DNA of 64,000 nt from positions 10,304,918-10,368,917 of the forward strand of contig NW_024467101.1 in the NCBI RefSeq assembly GCF_017591425.1, read 5' to 3'. The notes under the pieces are model-generated. The model did not search any database and was not told the origin of the DNA. It saw only the letters and a list, made by a program, of their open reading frames with translations. Position numbers and translations under genes: made by a program. This document shows positions 54,980-64,000 of this stretch, one piece after another (position 1 is the first letter of the stretch; each line of letters starts with the position of its first letter). This stretch comes from Ochotona curzoniae. Lineage: Eukaryota; Chordata; Mammalia; Lagomorpha; Ochotonidae.

Positions 54980-57900
54980 GTGAGTATGGCTCTGTTTATG
55001 TATTCGAATGGCAGAATGACACAGAGAGAGATTTTTTTTTTTTTCATCTGCTGGCTCACTCCCCAGATGCCCACGACAGACAGAAGCCAGGAGCCAGGCG
55101 CTCCCTCCAGGTGTTCCACATGGGTAGCACGAAGTCAAGTACTCGGTTCATCATCTGCCGCCTCCCCAGGCGGAGCAGCAGGAAGCTGGATCGAAAGTGG
55201 AGGCGGGACACCGTAACAAGCTGTGGCTTCACCCACCATGCCACGAAGCCTGCTCTAGCTTGATTTAAAGGGGGTGGGGGGAGACGCCATTTTCCCCAAG
55301 TGTGAGGGAGTACTTTTCTCGAAAGCGAGTATGCTTGCACTGTGTTAAAAGTCTTGCCGCATGGGATTCACATTGCTGGGAACTTACGGAGAAGCTGGCC
55401 ACAGCCTCCCCACGCAGCCCACTCCCATGATCACGGGAGTGCTGGCAGACTTCGCTCTGGGCAATGGAGGGCTGGCCGCTGTAGGAACTGTAGGGTGTGG
55501 AGTGGTATGGCCCATCTGCTGTCTGCCTCGGGCTCCCCTCTCTCCTGTACCCCAAGTGAGTTCATCCGGTCTCATGCCTCAGTGCAGCGAGCAGCCAGAA
55601 GCAGGATGGGAGAGGTGGGATCCACCCGGAATCAGAGGGTTCACTGACAGTGTATGTGGAGTCACTTCAAAGGACATTCGGGAGCCAGGGGCACCTTCCC
55701 TCCAAGCGCGAGGAACATGGGACAAGAGGCACACAGTCCTAGTTGGCTTTGCCATGCTCTGGAGGATTTTTAAAAAATATTTATTTGTTTTTATTTGAAA
55801 GGCAAAGTTTACACAGAGAAGGAGAGACAGAGACCAAAACTCACGTGGGAGACCCAGATGATTCTCTGGCTTTAGCCTGGCCCAGCCTTAACTGTTGCGG
55901 GTATTTGGGGAGTGAACCAGCTGATACAAGATCTGTTTTTTAAAGATTTATTTATTTTTATTGGGAAGTCAGATTTACAGAGTGAAGGAGAGACAAAAAA
56001 GATCTTCCATTCACTGGTTCACTCCCCAAGTAGCCACAACGGCTGTAGCCAAGCCGATCTGAAACCAGGAGCTTCTTTCGGGTCTGTCCTGTGGATGCAG
56101 GGTCCCAAGGCTTTGGGCCATCCTTGATTGCTTTCCCAGGCTACAAGCAGGGAGCTGGATGGGAAGTGGAGCAGCCGGGATATGAACCAGCACCCATATG
56201 GGATCCTGGGCATGCAAGGCAAGGACTTTAGCCACTAGGCCACAGTGCCGGGCCCATCACTCAATTATTTTTTAAAAATCTGCTTTTCAGGAATGAAGCT
56301 GAATCCTAGTCTTTAGAGAATCTACTTTGTGAGCTTCAAGTAGTAAGTGGGTAAAAAATGTTGAACAATGACAGTGGATCTGCAGAACAGAACCAAGAGT
56401 TTTTAGGGGGGAACCAAGGACGATGAAAATTTAGAAGACAGAGCTTTCTGTGCTCTGTGTTCATGGGGTCTGGTCAGTCCCTAAGGGCCCAGGATGGTTT
56501 TACCCAGCCAGGAGCTGGCTGTTCCTCTGTAACTGGATGGCCTGTCGGGCTGGGTCCTCGCAGGCTTCCTGTCCAGCCTTGGAACTGCACGTTGGCCCCA
56601 CACCCGCTGGGTGCGTGTGCAGTGGTGCGCCCTCCACAAGTGTGAGTCGCGTGGTGCACGGGCTGTTGGCAGAGGCTCGTGCCCTGAGCAGCTGTGAAGG
56701 GTGCGTCTGAGTTACACACCCCTGACTCAGCTTCCTTCTCAGGGGGCTCACAGCCAGTGTGGCTGTGTAGGTCAAGTGCGAGTTGTCGTGTGGGCACTTG
56801 GCTTTTCCTGTGACCACTCGTGTCTCTTCAGGCGGTTGGTCCTGCGACTGGAGAGAGAGAGCCCTATTTTTAGCTGGGTTCCCCCACACTTAGAGATGAT
56901 AGTTTTATCTATTTGTCGCTTCTGGGTTCCCTTTCCCCTCTGGGGCCATCAGAAGGCTTTCAGACCCCGAGTGCTGAGGGAGCCCTCTTGGAGCCAAGCT
57001 CTAGGATGCGGCGTGTAAAATGCCGCAGTCACTGGCAGAAAGGCAATGTGGCCCCGTTCTCTTCTCTTGGCAGGTGGAATTACTTTTTCCTGTATGACGG
57101 CTCCAAGGTGAAGGAAGAAGGAGACCCAACGAGGGCAGGCATCTGTTACTTTTATCCCACTCAGGTAAGGAGGCGGCCTTTGATTGTGGGGTGAGCTCCC
57201 CAGGGCCTCCCGAGGGGTGAGTGCACGCGAGCGCAGCCTGGCTCAGGCAGGCAGCCGGCGTCTTTGCAGCTTGCTCGTGCGCTGGCAGATCTCATGCCCT
57301 GGATTTGGTTACTGACTTCCTTGTGGCTTGGCGCCTTGTGCTGTCTTCCATCCATCATCAGCTCTGGAGCCTTGAGTAGGCGCACACTGGGTTTCTCCAG
57401 TAAAGGATTCTGTACAGTGGCGCACAGGGTCTCCGTTGCAGCCTACAGCTAGACAAGGCAGAGCTTGGACAGGAGAGATTGCGATTCCATGTCCACACGG
57501 CAGGCAGCGGGGATCCAGCTTGGCTGCTTGCGCTGAGGATTTGAATGAGGACAAAAGCCCGAGCTTCTCCAGCTTGGTGGTCATCCCCTGTCTGCCGTGG
57601 GCGTTCCCATCAGCCCGGGCAGCATCGGCCGACTTCAGAAAAGCCTCGGTCGGGAATGTTTTTGCACGCCAGGTTCTCCAGCACAGAGTATTCTTTTCGG
57701 TGGTTGTTACAAGCCTTAGAACACATGAAAAGCATTCTTAGCTCGTGGGCTGTGTGAAAACAGTGACCGGAACGGGCCTGCACACCTTGGCCAGCTCTCG
57801 GCCACGACCCAGGAGTCGAAGGACTTGACCCGGGCATTGGGATCTGGTCCTTTCCCGCAGACCCTGCTCGACCAGCAGGAGCTGCTGTGCGGACAGATCG

Positions 57901-60900
57901 CCGGCGTCGTCCGCTGCATCGCCGACATCTCTGGCTCTCGGCCAGCCCTCATCCGACTGCGGAAACTCAAGTTCGCCGTGAAGGTGGACGGCAGTTTCCT
58001 CTGGGTGAGTGGACCGGGGAGGCTCGGGGCTGGACTGGGTGGGAAGCACAGCCGGGCCCTGGAATCGCGCGGTCTGATAGGGGGACACAGACCCCTCCAC
58101 CCCCAGCCAATGTCATTGCTGCTAGCCGGACATCTTCCCTTCCATTTCATTCTTTTACAAGTTTATTTTCTTTTACAAGTTGTGTTTGTTTGAAAGTCGG
58201 AATGACAGGGAGAGAACCTCTAGTTCATCGCCCCCCCCCCCACACACACACACACACATGCCCGCAATAGCTAGGGCTGGGCTAAGCTGAAAGCAGGAGC
58301 CAGGGGCTCCTTCCAGGTCTCCCAGGTGGGAGGCAGCGAGCCAAGGACTTCAGCCGTGACCTGCTGCCACCCAGGGCACATGGTACCAGGAAGTTGGATG
58401 GGAAGCAGAGATGAAAGTTGAACCAGGCACTCCAGTACGGGGTGTAGGTTCCCAAGCTGTTGTTTAACCTGTTGCACCCCAGTGCCCACCCCAACTCCTT
58501 AATTTCCTTCATGATGCCTTTGGAGGGGAAGTTGTTAATTTTAATGGGGCCTGATGGGTCAGTTTATCATATATGATTATTGCTTTCCTATCCAAGAAAC
58601 CATTGCCTACTGCTGTGGAGACAGTAGTCTCCAGTTTTCTGTTTGTTTGTTTGTTTGTTTGTGGGGGGGTGCAGAGCTTTGTATTTTTTAATTTTAAAAT
58701 CAGATTTAAATTTTAGAGTTTGATTTTAATTCATCTTAGGAATGGTATAAGTAGAAGTCAGTGGTCATTTTTTTTTTTTAAAGATTTATTAATTTTTTTG
58801 GAAAGTCAGATTTACAGAGAGAGAAGGAGAGACAGAGAGCAAGATCTTCCTTCCATCTGCTGGTTCATTCCCCAAGTGGCCACAATGGCTAGAGCTGAGC
58901 CAATCCGCAGCCAGGAGCCAGGAGCTTCTTCAGGTCTCTCCTACGGGTGCAGGGTCCCAAGGCCATCCTTGTGTGCTTCCACAGGCCACAGGCAGGGATG
59001 GGAAGTGGAGCAACTGGGATACAAACTGATGCCCATATGGGACCCTGGCACATGCAAGGTGAAAACTTCAGCCACTAGGCTATGGTGCTGGGCCCAAGGG
59101 TCATTTTTTTTTTTTTTTTTTTGCCATCTGGACACCCAGTTGTCCCAGCGGTGAAAAACCTTTTCTCTTCTGGCTGGATCGCTTTGGCTTCCGAGTCACA
59201 AATCAGGTGGTCGGTGCAGTGTGCTTCTGTTGTAAACTCTTCTGCCGATCTCTGCAGACCCCACCTTGTTTTGCTTCCTTAGGCGTGGTAACACATCTTG
59301 AAAACAAACAATCCAGTTCTCTAACTCTTCCCCCTTCCCCGCCCCCCCCCCCACCGTCCCTCCACATCCCCCTGCCCTGCCAAGACAGCTTGTAGGGCTG
59401 TTCTCTAGGTCCTCTGTCCCTCCGCTGTAGAAGTAACTCTTGAGAGTTAAAGAAAAGCCGGCAGGGCTGTGGCCGGGATTGCCAAGTGAGCAGTCCTCTA
59501 GGCCAGCGTGGTACGAGTGCTCATCTTGGCCATCAGTGAACCAAGGAAAGGTCCTCACCGCGCCGTACCCACGGCCACGGCATTCTTTCTCAGTGTATTT
59601 CGTTGTTGTTGACTAGTTTATGATCCTGACGGTTCCCTTAGGCTCGGTTCTTAGAGGGAGCCTTACCGGGTTGAGGGAGCTGAGCTTTTCGCAGGCCCTT
59701 TAAGCGTATGGCCAGATGGCTTTCTCGCTGAGCAAGGAGTTATCTTCCATGGAGCCAGACACCGGGCTCAGCAGTTTGGAGGCCAGGGACCGTGATGATT
59801 CGGTCAGCTCCTGCCCTTGGGGGACCGGGTCCAGCTGGAGACACAGCATGGCCCTCGTGCGACCAGTGGAGTGTTTGTAAAGAAACTGTCCTTCAAGTGC
59901 CCACACGCAGTCGGCAGCCCTTGCAGTGCAGGGCATCGGGAGAGAGGCCAGCAAGGTGTGCAGGAGGCCAGGCAGGCACCTGAGAGGTGCCGGCCTCTGC
60001 GGTGGGGCCCAAAGGGTCTAGGCAGGGGAGTAGGAAGGAAGGGGGTATGTCAGCTTGGGCAGCAAGCAGGGTTGGAGGATCCGTCTCAGCGGGCCAGGGA
60101 AGCCCAGCCAGAGAGCCCAGGAGTTGAGGATTTGGGCTGGGACTCAGAGAGGGGAAACAGCCCGTCTTCTCTGCTCCCCTCTTGACAGGTGCTGGGCTGT
60201 GCCGTGGAGCTGCCCGATGTCAGCTGTGAGCGCTTTCTGGACCAACTCACCGGGCTCTTTCGTTTTTACAACGGCCCCGTGTCCCTGGCTTACGAGGTAT
60301 GCCCGAGTCCGTAGCAAGGCCCCGGAACCCTTCTCCGGTTCCTTTGTCTGCAGGTGGGCAGCCCCCCGGGTGCTCTGTGTGTATATCGTGGGGAGGGCGA
60401 GTATCGGATTGGAGTCGGGGCTCCTGGGCATGGAGGGAGTTCCAGGGCGGCCCTCTGCCGGGGGAGGGGCAGTGTGGAGGGCTGCTGAGATCCCCGCCAC
60501 AGAGCCCGACCCTGGCAGGCTGATGGCGGGTTGTTTTGTTTCAGATCCGCTCCCGGGAAGAGCTGAGTGTGGAGTGGGACGACTTCATCCGGCAGATTCT
60601 ACAGAGCACCGGTGACCTGCACAAGATCTTTAATTCCCTCTGGAACCTGGACCGAACCAAAGTAAAGCTCCTCCTCCCACTGTGTGATACACTGCATTGC
60701 CCAGGCCTGTCCCCTACTGCCCCCTTCCTTCTCCCCTTGCTCTCTGGGAGCGTGCTCACGGGTGGCCATGCCTGACCCCATGCAGGTGGAGCCGCTGCTG
60801 CTGCTGAAGGCTGCCCTCATCCTGCAGACATGTCAGCGCGCCCCGCACGTCCTCGCGGGCTGCATCCTCTATAAAGGACTGTGAGTAGCGTTGGAGCCCT

Positions 60901-62842
60901 CGTCCCCTCTATTGCAGGATGGGCCATCCCGGCCACCTACACGTCACCACTGGGGAGGGTGTGTGGTCTCTGGCCAGCTTCAAGTGACCCAGTTGAGCAA
61001 ATATGAGGGGATGAGATTTGACTGAGTGCTGATCTGCAGCCAGTGCTGGAGATCGTGTCCAGGAGAGAGTTAGAAACGTGAAAGGGATCCACGTACTGGT
61101 CTGTGCAGGGCCTGCCCTCTCGCTTGTGTCTGCACAGTGCTGACGCAAGCCCCCCACAGCATCGCCAGCAGCCAGCAGTGTGGGCAGAGGGCCGGGGACC
61201 CTGGTGTGGCCATCCTCCTGCTGCCTGGGATCTGGCATGCTCGCTGTGGCTCAGCTGTGCAGGACAGCCATGCGTGCTTGTATCCAGGCTGCCTGCAGCT
61301 CCTTGGCTGTGTGTGTGTGTCCCTCAGATGGCCTCCGAGAGCTCGCTCAGCTCTTCACAGGGCTCAAGGGCCTCTTGGTGAACCCACGCTGCCCAAGAGC
61401 CACTTCATGCATCTTGCAGGGCCTCTCTCTGCTCGAGGGTTTGCTCTCCCCGGGCCCTTGTTGTGGGCCTCAAGCTCTCTGCCGACCGGCTGGCAGTACA
61501 GCTGCCCAAGTGCTCCGGGCTGCTTGGGAGAGGCTGTTGAGCGCAGGCACCCGTGGGCCCCCGTGGGCTGCGCCCCGAGTCCTGCCAACTGTGTGACCTT
61601 GGGCACGGTGCTCAACCTTAGCTTTGTCTGCTGGGAAGGAGAGCACGTCTGGCAAACGGATTGAAGTGATGGATGTGGAGGGACCAGGCTCAGGCCTTGG
61701 GGTGTGTGTATGTGGGAGGTGGGGTTCCCTCTTCCTCCCTCCATCAGGATGGCTCTGTGTCAGCTCGTGGGGCACCTAGGCACCCGAAGGCCGTGGCCGT
61801 GACACACACAGAGTGTCCCTGGTCATGCAGTTTCTTATGCATTTTAGATGAGGCAGCTAACACGTGAACACATTCTCACCACTACAACACCAGCCAGCAG
61901 AGAAACACAAAGTGCAAATGAGAGACCCCCATCCAGTCTCCTGCCCTCAGATTCTGTCCCCACCGCACGCCGTCTCCCGAGCAGCCCTCCCTCTTCTCAC
62001 ACCTGCGTGTGGAGGCGTCCAGCAAGGCCGTGGACTTGGCGTCACGCTAAGCAAAGAGGGTGTGCTTCCCAAGCCGCAGCTGCACAGATGTGGAGCGACG
62101 CACCTGTGCGTGGGAAGAGCGCTCTGCCACGGTCTCACGTGGCTGTTTTCTTTTTGCTGGACATTCATTTAGCGTGTTGGCTTTTTTTTTTTTCTTAAGA
62201 GACCCATTTCTATATTTTTCTTTTTTGTTTTCCCTCTTCTTTTTATGGACAAGGTAGAGAAATAGCCACCTGCTGATTCACTGCTCAAGTGCCTGCAACA
62301 GCCAGCACTGCGACTAGAGCAGAGCCGGGAGCCTGGAGCTGAATCCTGGTCTCCCATGTGGGTGCCAGGGGCCCCGGCACTTGAACCCTCATCTACTGCC
62401 TCCCTCCCCAAGTGTGCACTTAGCAGGAAGCTGAAACCGGAAGTGGAGGTGGTGGGACTCCAACGCAGGTGTCACAAGTGGTGGTGACGTCAGTGCTGCA
62501 CCAGGGGTCATATGTCTGCTCGTTTTTCCCATCTTCCTGTAATGCGTATGCACGCACACACATCTGGGCACACGCCAGCTTCGAGGGCTCAGACACACTG
62601 AGTGTCACTGGGCATGTTGAGTAAGGCCCTGCGTAAGGACCGCCGACAGTGACCTTCCCAGCGGTCGTGTCCCCAGGATCCTCCGCCACATGAGATACCA
62701 GACCCCTTTGAAACAGAGAGCCCCTGGGGCCTTCTCACACCATTCTTACTCCTGTGCCTCACCCCTTAGGATCGTCAGCACGCAGCTCCCGCCCTCCCTC
62801 ACTGCCAAGGTCTTGCTGCACCGAACCACACCCCAGGACCAG
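54939..62842 (+). CDS. HPS4: HPS4, BLOC-3 subunit (first seven coding exons; continues past window)
   Basis: HPS4 pairs with HPS1 to form BLOC-3, the exchange factor for RAB32 and RAB38 needed to build melanosomes, platelet dense granules and other lysosome-related organelles; loss causes Hermansky-Pudlak syndrome type 4. Coding exons here: 54939-54979, 57074-57164, 57861-58004, 60189-60296, 60545-60661, 60786-60880 and 62770-62842; 669 nt, residues 1-223 of about 700. They hold the N-terminal longin-type domain: [68 protein letters not shown] and [15 protein letters not shown]. The start ATG opens [14 protein letters not shown], which joins in frame to the conserved WNYFF. The later disordered middle and C-terminal domain are outside the window. 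No damage seen. Confidence 0.96.
54990..55255 (-). repeat. tRNA-derived SINE beside the HPS4 donor
   Basis: Left 'tgtttatgtattcgaatggc', right 'ccaccatgccacgaagcctg'. Rather decayed. Confidence 0.75.
55766..55937. repeat. Mosaic SINE: inverted tail piece followed by plus-strand tail half
   Basis: 55,766-55,838 is a minus-strand tail ('tatttatttgtttttatttg'). From about 55,840 it switches to plus-strand order ('cacgtgggagacccagatga', 'tatttggggagtgaaccagc'). Confidence 0.7.
55938..56256 (-). repeat. tRNA-derived C-type SINE, young-looking
   Basis: Left AAAGATTTATTTATTTTTATTG, right 'taggccacagtgccgggccc'. Inserted at the end of the mosaic copy. Confidence 0.93.
56257..57073 (+). other. HPS4 intron, 3' part
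   Basis: Non-repetitive by eye; no exon seen. Confidence 0.7.
57074..57164 (+). CDS. HPS4: HPS4 coding exon 2
   Basis: Completes Trp14, then residues 15-44 ([20 protein letters not shown] through CYFYPTQ). Acceptor CTTGGCAG, donor GTAAGG. Confidence 0.97.
57861..58004 (+). CDS. HPS4: HPS4 coding exon 3
   Basis: Residues 45-92 ([19 protein letters not shown] through KVDGSFLW). Codon-aligned ends. Acceptor TTTCCCGCAG, donor GTGAGT. Confidence 0.97.
58150..58492 (-). repeat. tRNA-derived SINE with expanded C/CA tract
   Basis: Left 'acaagttgtgtttgtttgaa'. An inserted C10 followed by (CA)n at 58,230-58,258. Right 'acccccagtgcccaccc'-like end. Confidence 0.72.
58770..59096 (-). repeat. tRNA-derived C-type SINE, young-looking
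   Basis: Left T-run then AAAGATTTATTAATTTTTTT, right 'ctatggtgctgggccc'. Both flanks carry 'ggtcattttttttt', consistent with a target-site duplication. Confidence 0.93.
59097..60188 (+). other. HPS4 intron before coding exon 4
   Basis: About 1.1 kb with a C-run at 59,341-59,352. No exon or recent SINE seen. Confidence 0.75.
60189..60296 (+). CDS. HPS4: HPS4 coding exon 4
   Basis: Residues 93-128 ([20 protein letters not shown], then [12 protein letters not shown]). Codon-aligned. Acceptor TTGACAG (little pyrimidine), donor GTATGC. Confidence 0.96.
60545..60661 (+). CDS. HPS4: HPS4 coding exon 5
   Basis: Residues 129-167 ([19 protein letters not shown], then [15 protein letters not shown]). 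Codon-aligned. Acceptor TTGTTTCAG, donor GTAAAG. Confidence 0.97.
60786..60880 (+). CDS. HPS4: HPS4 coding exon 6
   Basis: Residues 168-198 plus two bases of Leu199 ([20 protein letters not shown], then AGCILYKG). Acceptor CATGCAG, donor GTGAGT. Confidence 0.97.
60881..62769 (+). other. HPS4 intron between coding exons 6 and 7
   Basis: About 1.9 kb. Only one SINE near its 3' end. The first 1.3 kb is GC-rich with several chance open frames on the plus strand and no supportable exon. Confidence 0.75.
62182..62507 (-). repeat. tRNA-derived SINE, degraded
   Basis: Left T-rich, middle 'caagtgcctgcaacagccag', right 'gtcagtgctgcaccagggg'. Confidence 0.72.
62770..62842 (+). CDS. HPS4: HPS4 coding exon 7 (last in window)
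   Basis: Completes Leu199, then residues 200-223 ([20 protein letters not shown], then PQDQ). Acceptor CCCCTTAG, donor GTATTG. The following coding exon is beyond the window. Confidence 0.96.
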
Positions 62843-63221
62843 GTATTGTAAAGCCCGGCCTCGTGGCTGTAATCTTCTGCCCAGAGCACCTGTCGCCTCA
62901 GCTGGCAGGGCTGAGTCTCCGAGCCCCAGAGCTCGATGGATCAGGAGTGGCCGCTGTAGCCCTGGACCGCTGGCTCCGTATAATGTCCTCCGGACTCCCT
63001 GTGGCACGGCTGGGAGGAGATGCTTTCTTCCATGGGGCAGGCTGGGAGGTTGGTTCGCCATGCCAAGTGGAAGGCTGAGAACCCACCTTCCCCCTGGGAG
63101 GGCTGTTAGGGAAAACAGGTGTCAAGTTTTCTCAGAGATAGGCAGGCTGTATCCTCACAGGGGCTTTGGAAGATAGCAACCCCGTAAGCCACTTCTAGCC
63201 AAAATATGTGCTCTTTTTAAC
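62843..63221 (+). other. HPS4 intron start
   Basis: No exon or clear repeat seen; plus-strand open frames here read through the donor and are not coding. Confidence 0.7.
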
Positions 63222-63524
63222 ACTTTTAAAAATTATTATTATTTGCAAGGTAGAATTAGATAAAGAGGAGGAATTCAGAGTTAGCTTCCTTCCACTGAAT
63301 CAGTCTTCAAATGGCTACAGCGACCAGGGCCAGGCCAGGCTGAAGCCAGGAGCCAGGGAGGAGCTTCTTCCAGGTCTTGCATGTGGCTGCAGGGGCCCAA
63401 ACAGTGGGGCCAACTGCCGCGGCTGCCCCAGGCATCTTAGCAGGGAGCTGGATGGGAAGTGGAGCAGCCAGGACCCAAGCTGTCATCCATATGGAATGCC
63501 AGTGCCGTATCACCAGCCCCAGTC
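63222..63524 (-). repeat. tRNA-derived SINE
   Basis: Left 'cttttaaaaattattattat', right 'ccgtatcaccagcccc'. Confidence 0.83.
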
Positions 63525-63747
63525 CATTGTCATTTAAAGAGTGAAAGCCCTTTTGGCTAGAAGAGCAGTGTTTGCTTGGCTTGGGTTTCCTCTTGAGGGG
63601 CCCTTTCGGAGACCCCAGTTGAGCTGAGGAAGGTGAGCTTGCCGGCCTCCAGGGTGACCCAGCATGAGTGAGGATGATCTGTGATAGCACGCACGCTCAG
63701 GTCACACCCTCTGCCTCCAGGGTCCCAGGTCTCCCATAGTTGTGGCT

Positions 63748-64000
63748 TTTTTTTTTTTTTAGATTTTATTTATTTTTATTGGAAAGGCAGATATACAGAA
63801 AGGAGGAGAGACAGGAAGATCTTCCACCCGATGGTTCACTCCCCAAGTGACCAGAACGGCCAGTGCTGCGCCGATCTGAAGCCAGGAGCTAGGAGCTCTT
63901 CTGGATCTCCCACATGGGTGCAGGGTCCCAAGGCTTTGGACCATCCTCGACTGCTTTCCCAGACTACAAGCAGGGAGCTGGATGGGAAGCAGGGTTGCAA
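63748..64000 (-). repeat. tRNA-derived C-type SINE, cut by window end
   Basis: Left T-run then AGATTTTATTTATTTTTATT. The near-consensus middle runs to the last base of the window, so the head is outside. Confidence 0.93.

Overview
This is mammalian nuclear DNA: a compact gene cluster with multi-exon genes, GT-AG introns, CpG-rich promoters and a very high load of tRNA-derived SINEs. I recognise four protein-coding genes: TPST2 (+), TFIP11 (+), SRRD (-) and HPS4 (+, cut by the window end). This is the order of the human 22q12.1 segment read in reverse. About 45 SINE copies are lagomorph C-type SINEs, with heads containing a 'tggctaaagtccttgcctt' type block and tails ending in AATAAATCTTTAAAA. 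The prevailing subfamily looks more like pika (Ochotona) than rabbit, so the best guess is a lagomorph, probably a pika. The order is firm; the genus is tentative.

Layout. Positions 1-15,715 hold no coding exon I can support. By analogy with human this is the long 5' non-coding part of TPST2, filled with SINEs, MIR fragments and two degraded ORF-like stretches of unknown origin. TPST2 has four coding exons between 15,795 and 26,647, coding 377 aa, and probably a 3'UTR-only last exon ending at a poly(A) signal at 29,629. The stretch 29,660-34,880 is intergenic. TFIP11 starts at a CpG-rich promoter near 34,900-35,050 and has 12 coding exons between 37,656 and 47,672, coding 838 aa. SRRD lies tail-to-tail with it: seven exons on the minus strand from 52,644 down to 47,870, coding 315 aa, with only 197 bp between the two stop codons. 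SRRD and HPS4 are head-to-head across a CpG island at about 52,480-53,000. HPS4 coding exons 1-7 (first 223 aa) lie between 54,939 and 62,842, and the rest of the gene is beyond the window.

The genes do not form one pathway. TPST2 is a Golgi tyrosine sulfotransferase. TFIP11 is a G-patch spliceosome-disassembly factor. SRRD is an SRR1-like protein linked to heme and clock regulation. HPS4 is a BLOC-3 subunit acting on RAB32/RAB38 in lysosome-related organelles. All splice joins given here keep the reading frame, and the summed exon lengths match the expected protein sizes.

I found no new molecular system. The most unusual things are structural: a 1.2-kb degenerate minisatellite of about 55-bp period in TFIP11 intron 1, a SINE palindrome whose two arms share the same private mutations, an 8-bp repeat array just downstream of the TFIP11 G-patch exon, and two unidentified ORF-bearing remnants.
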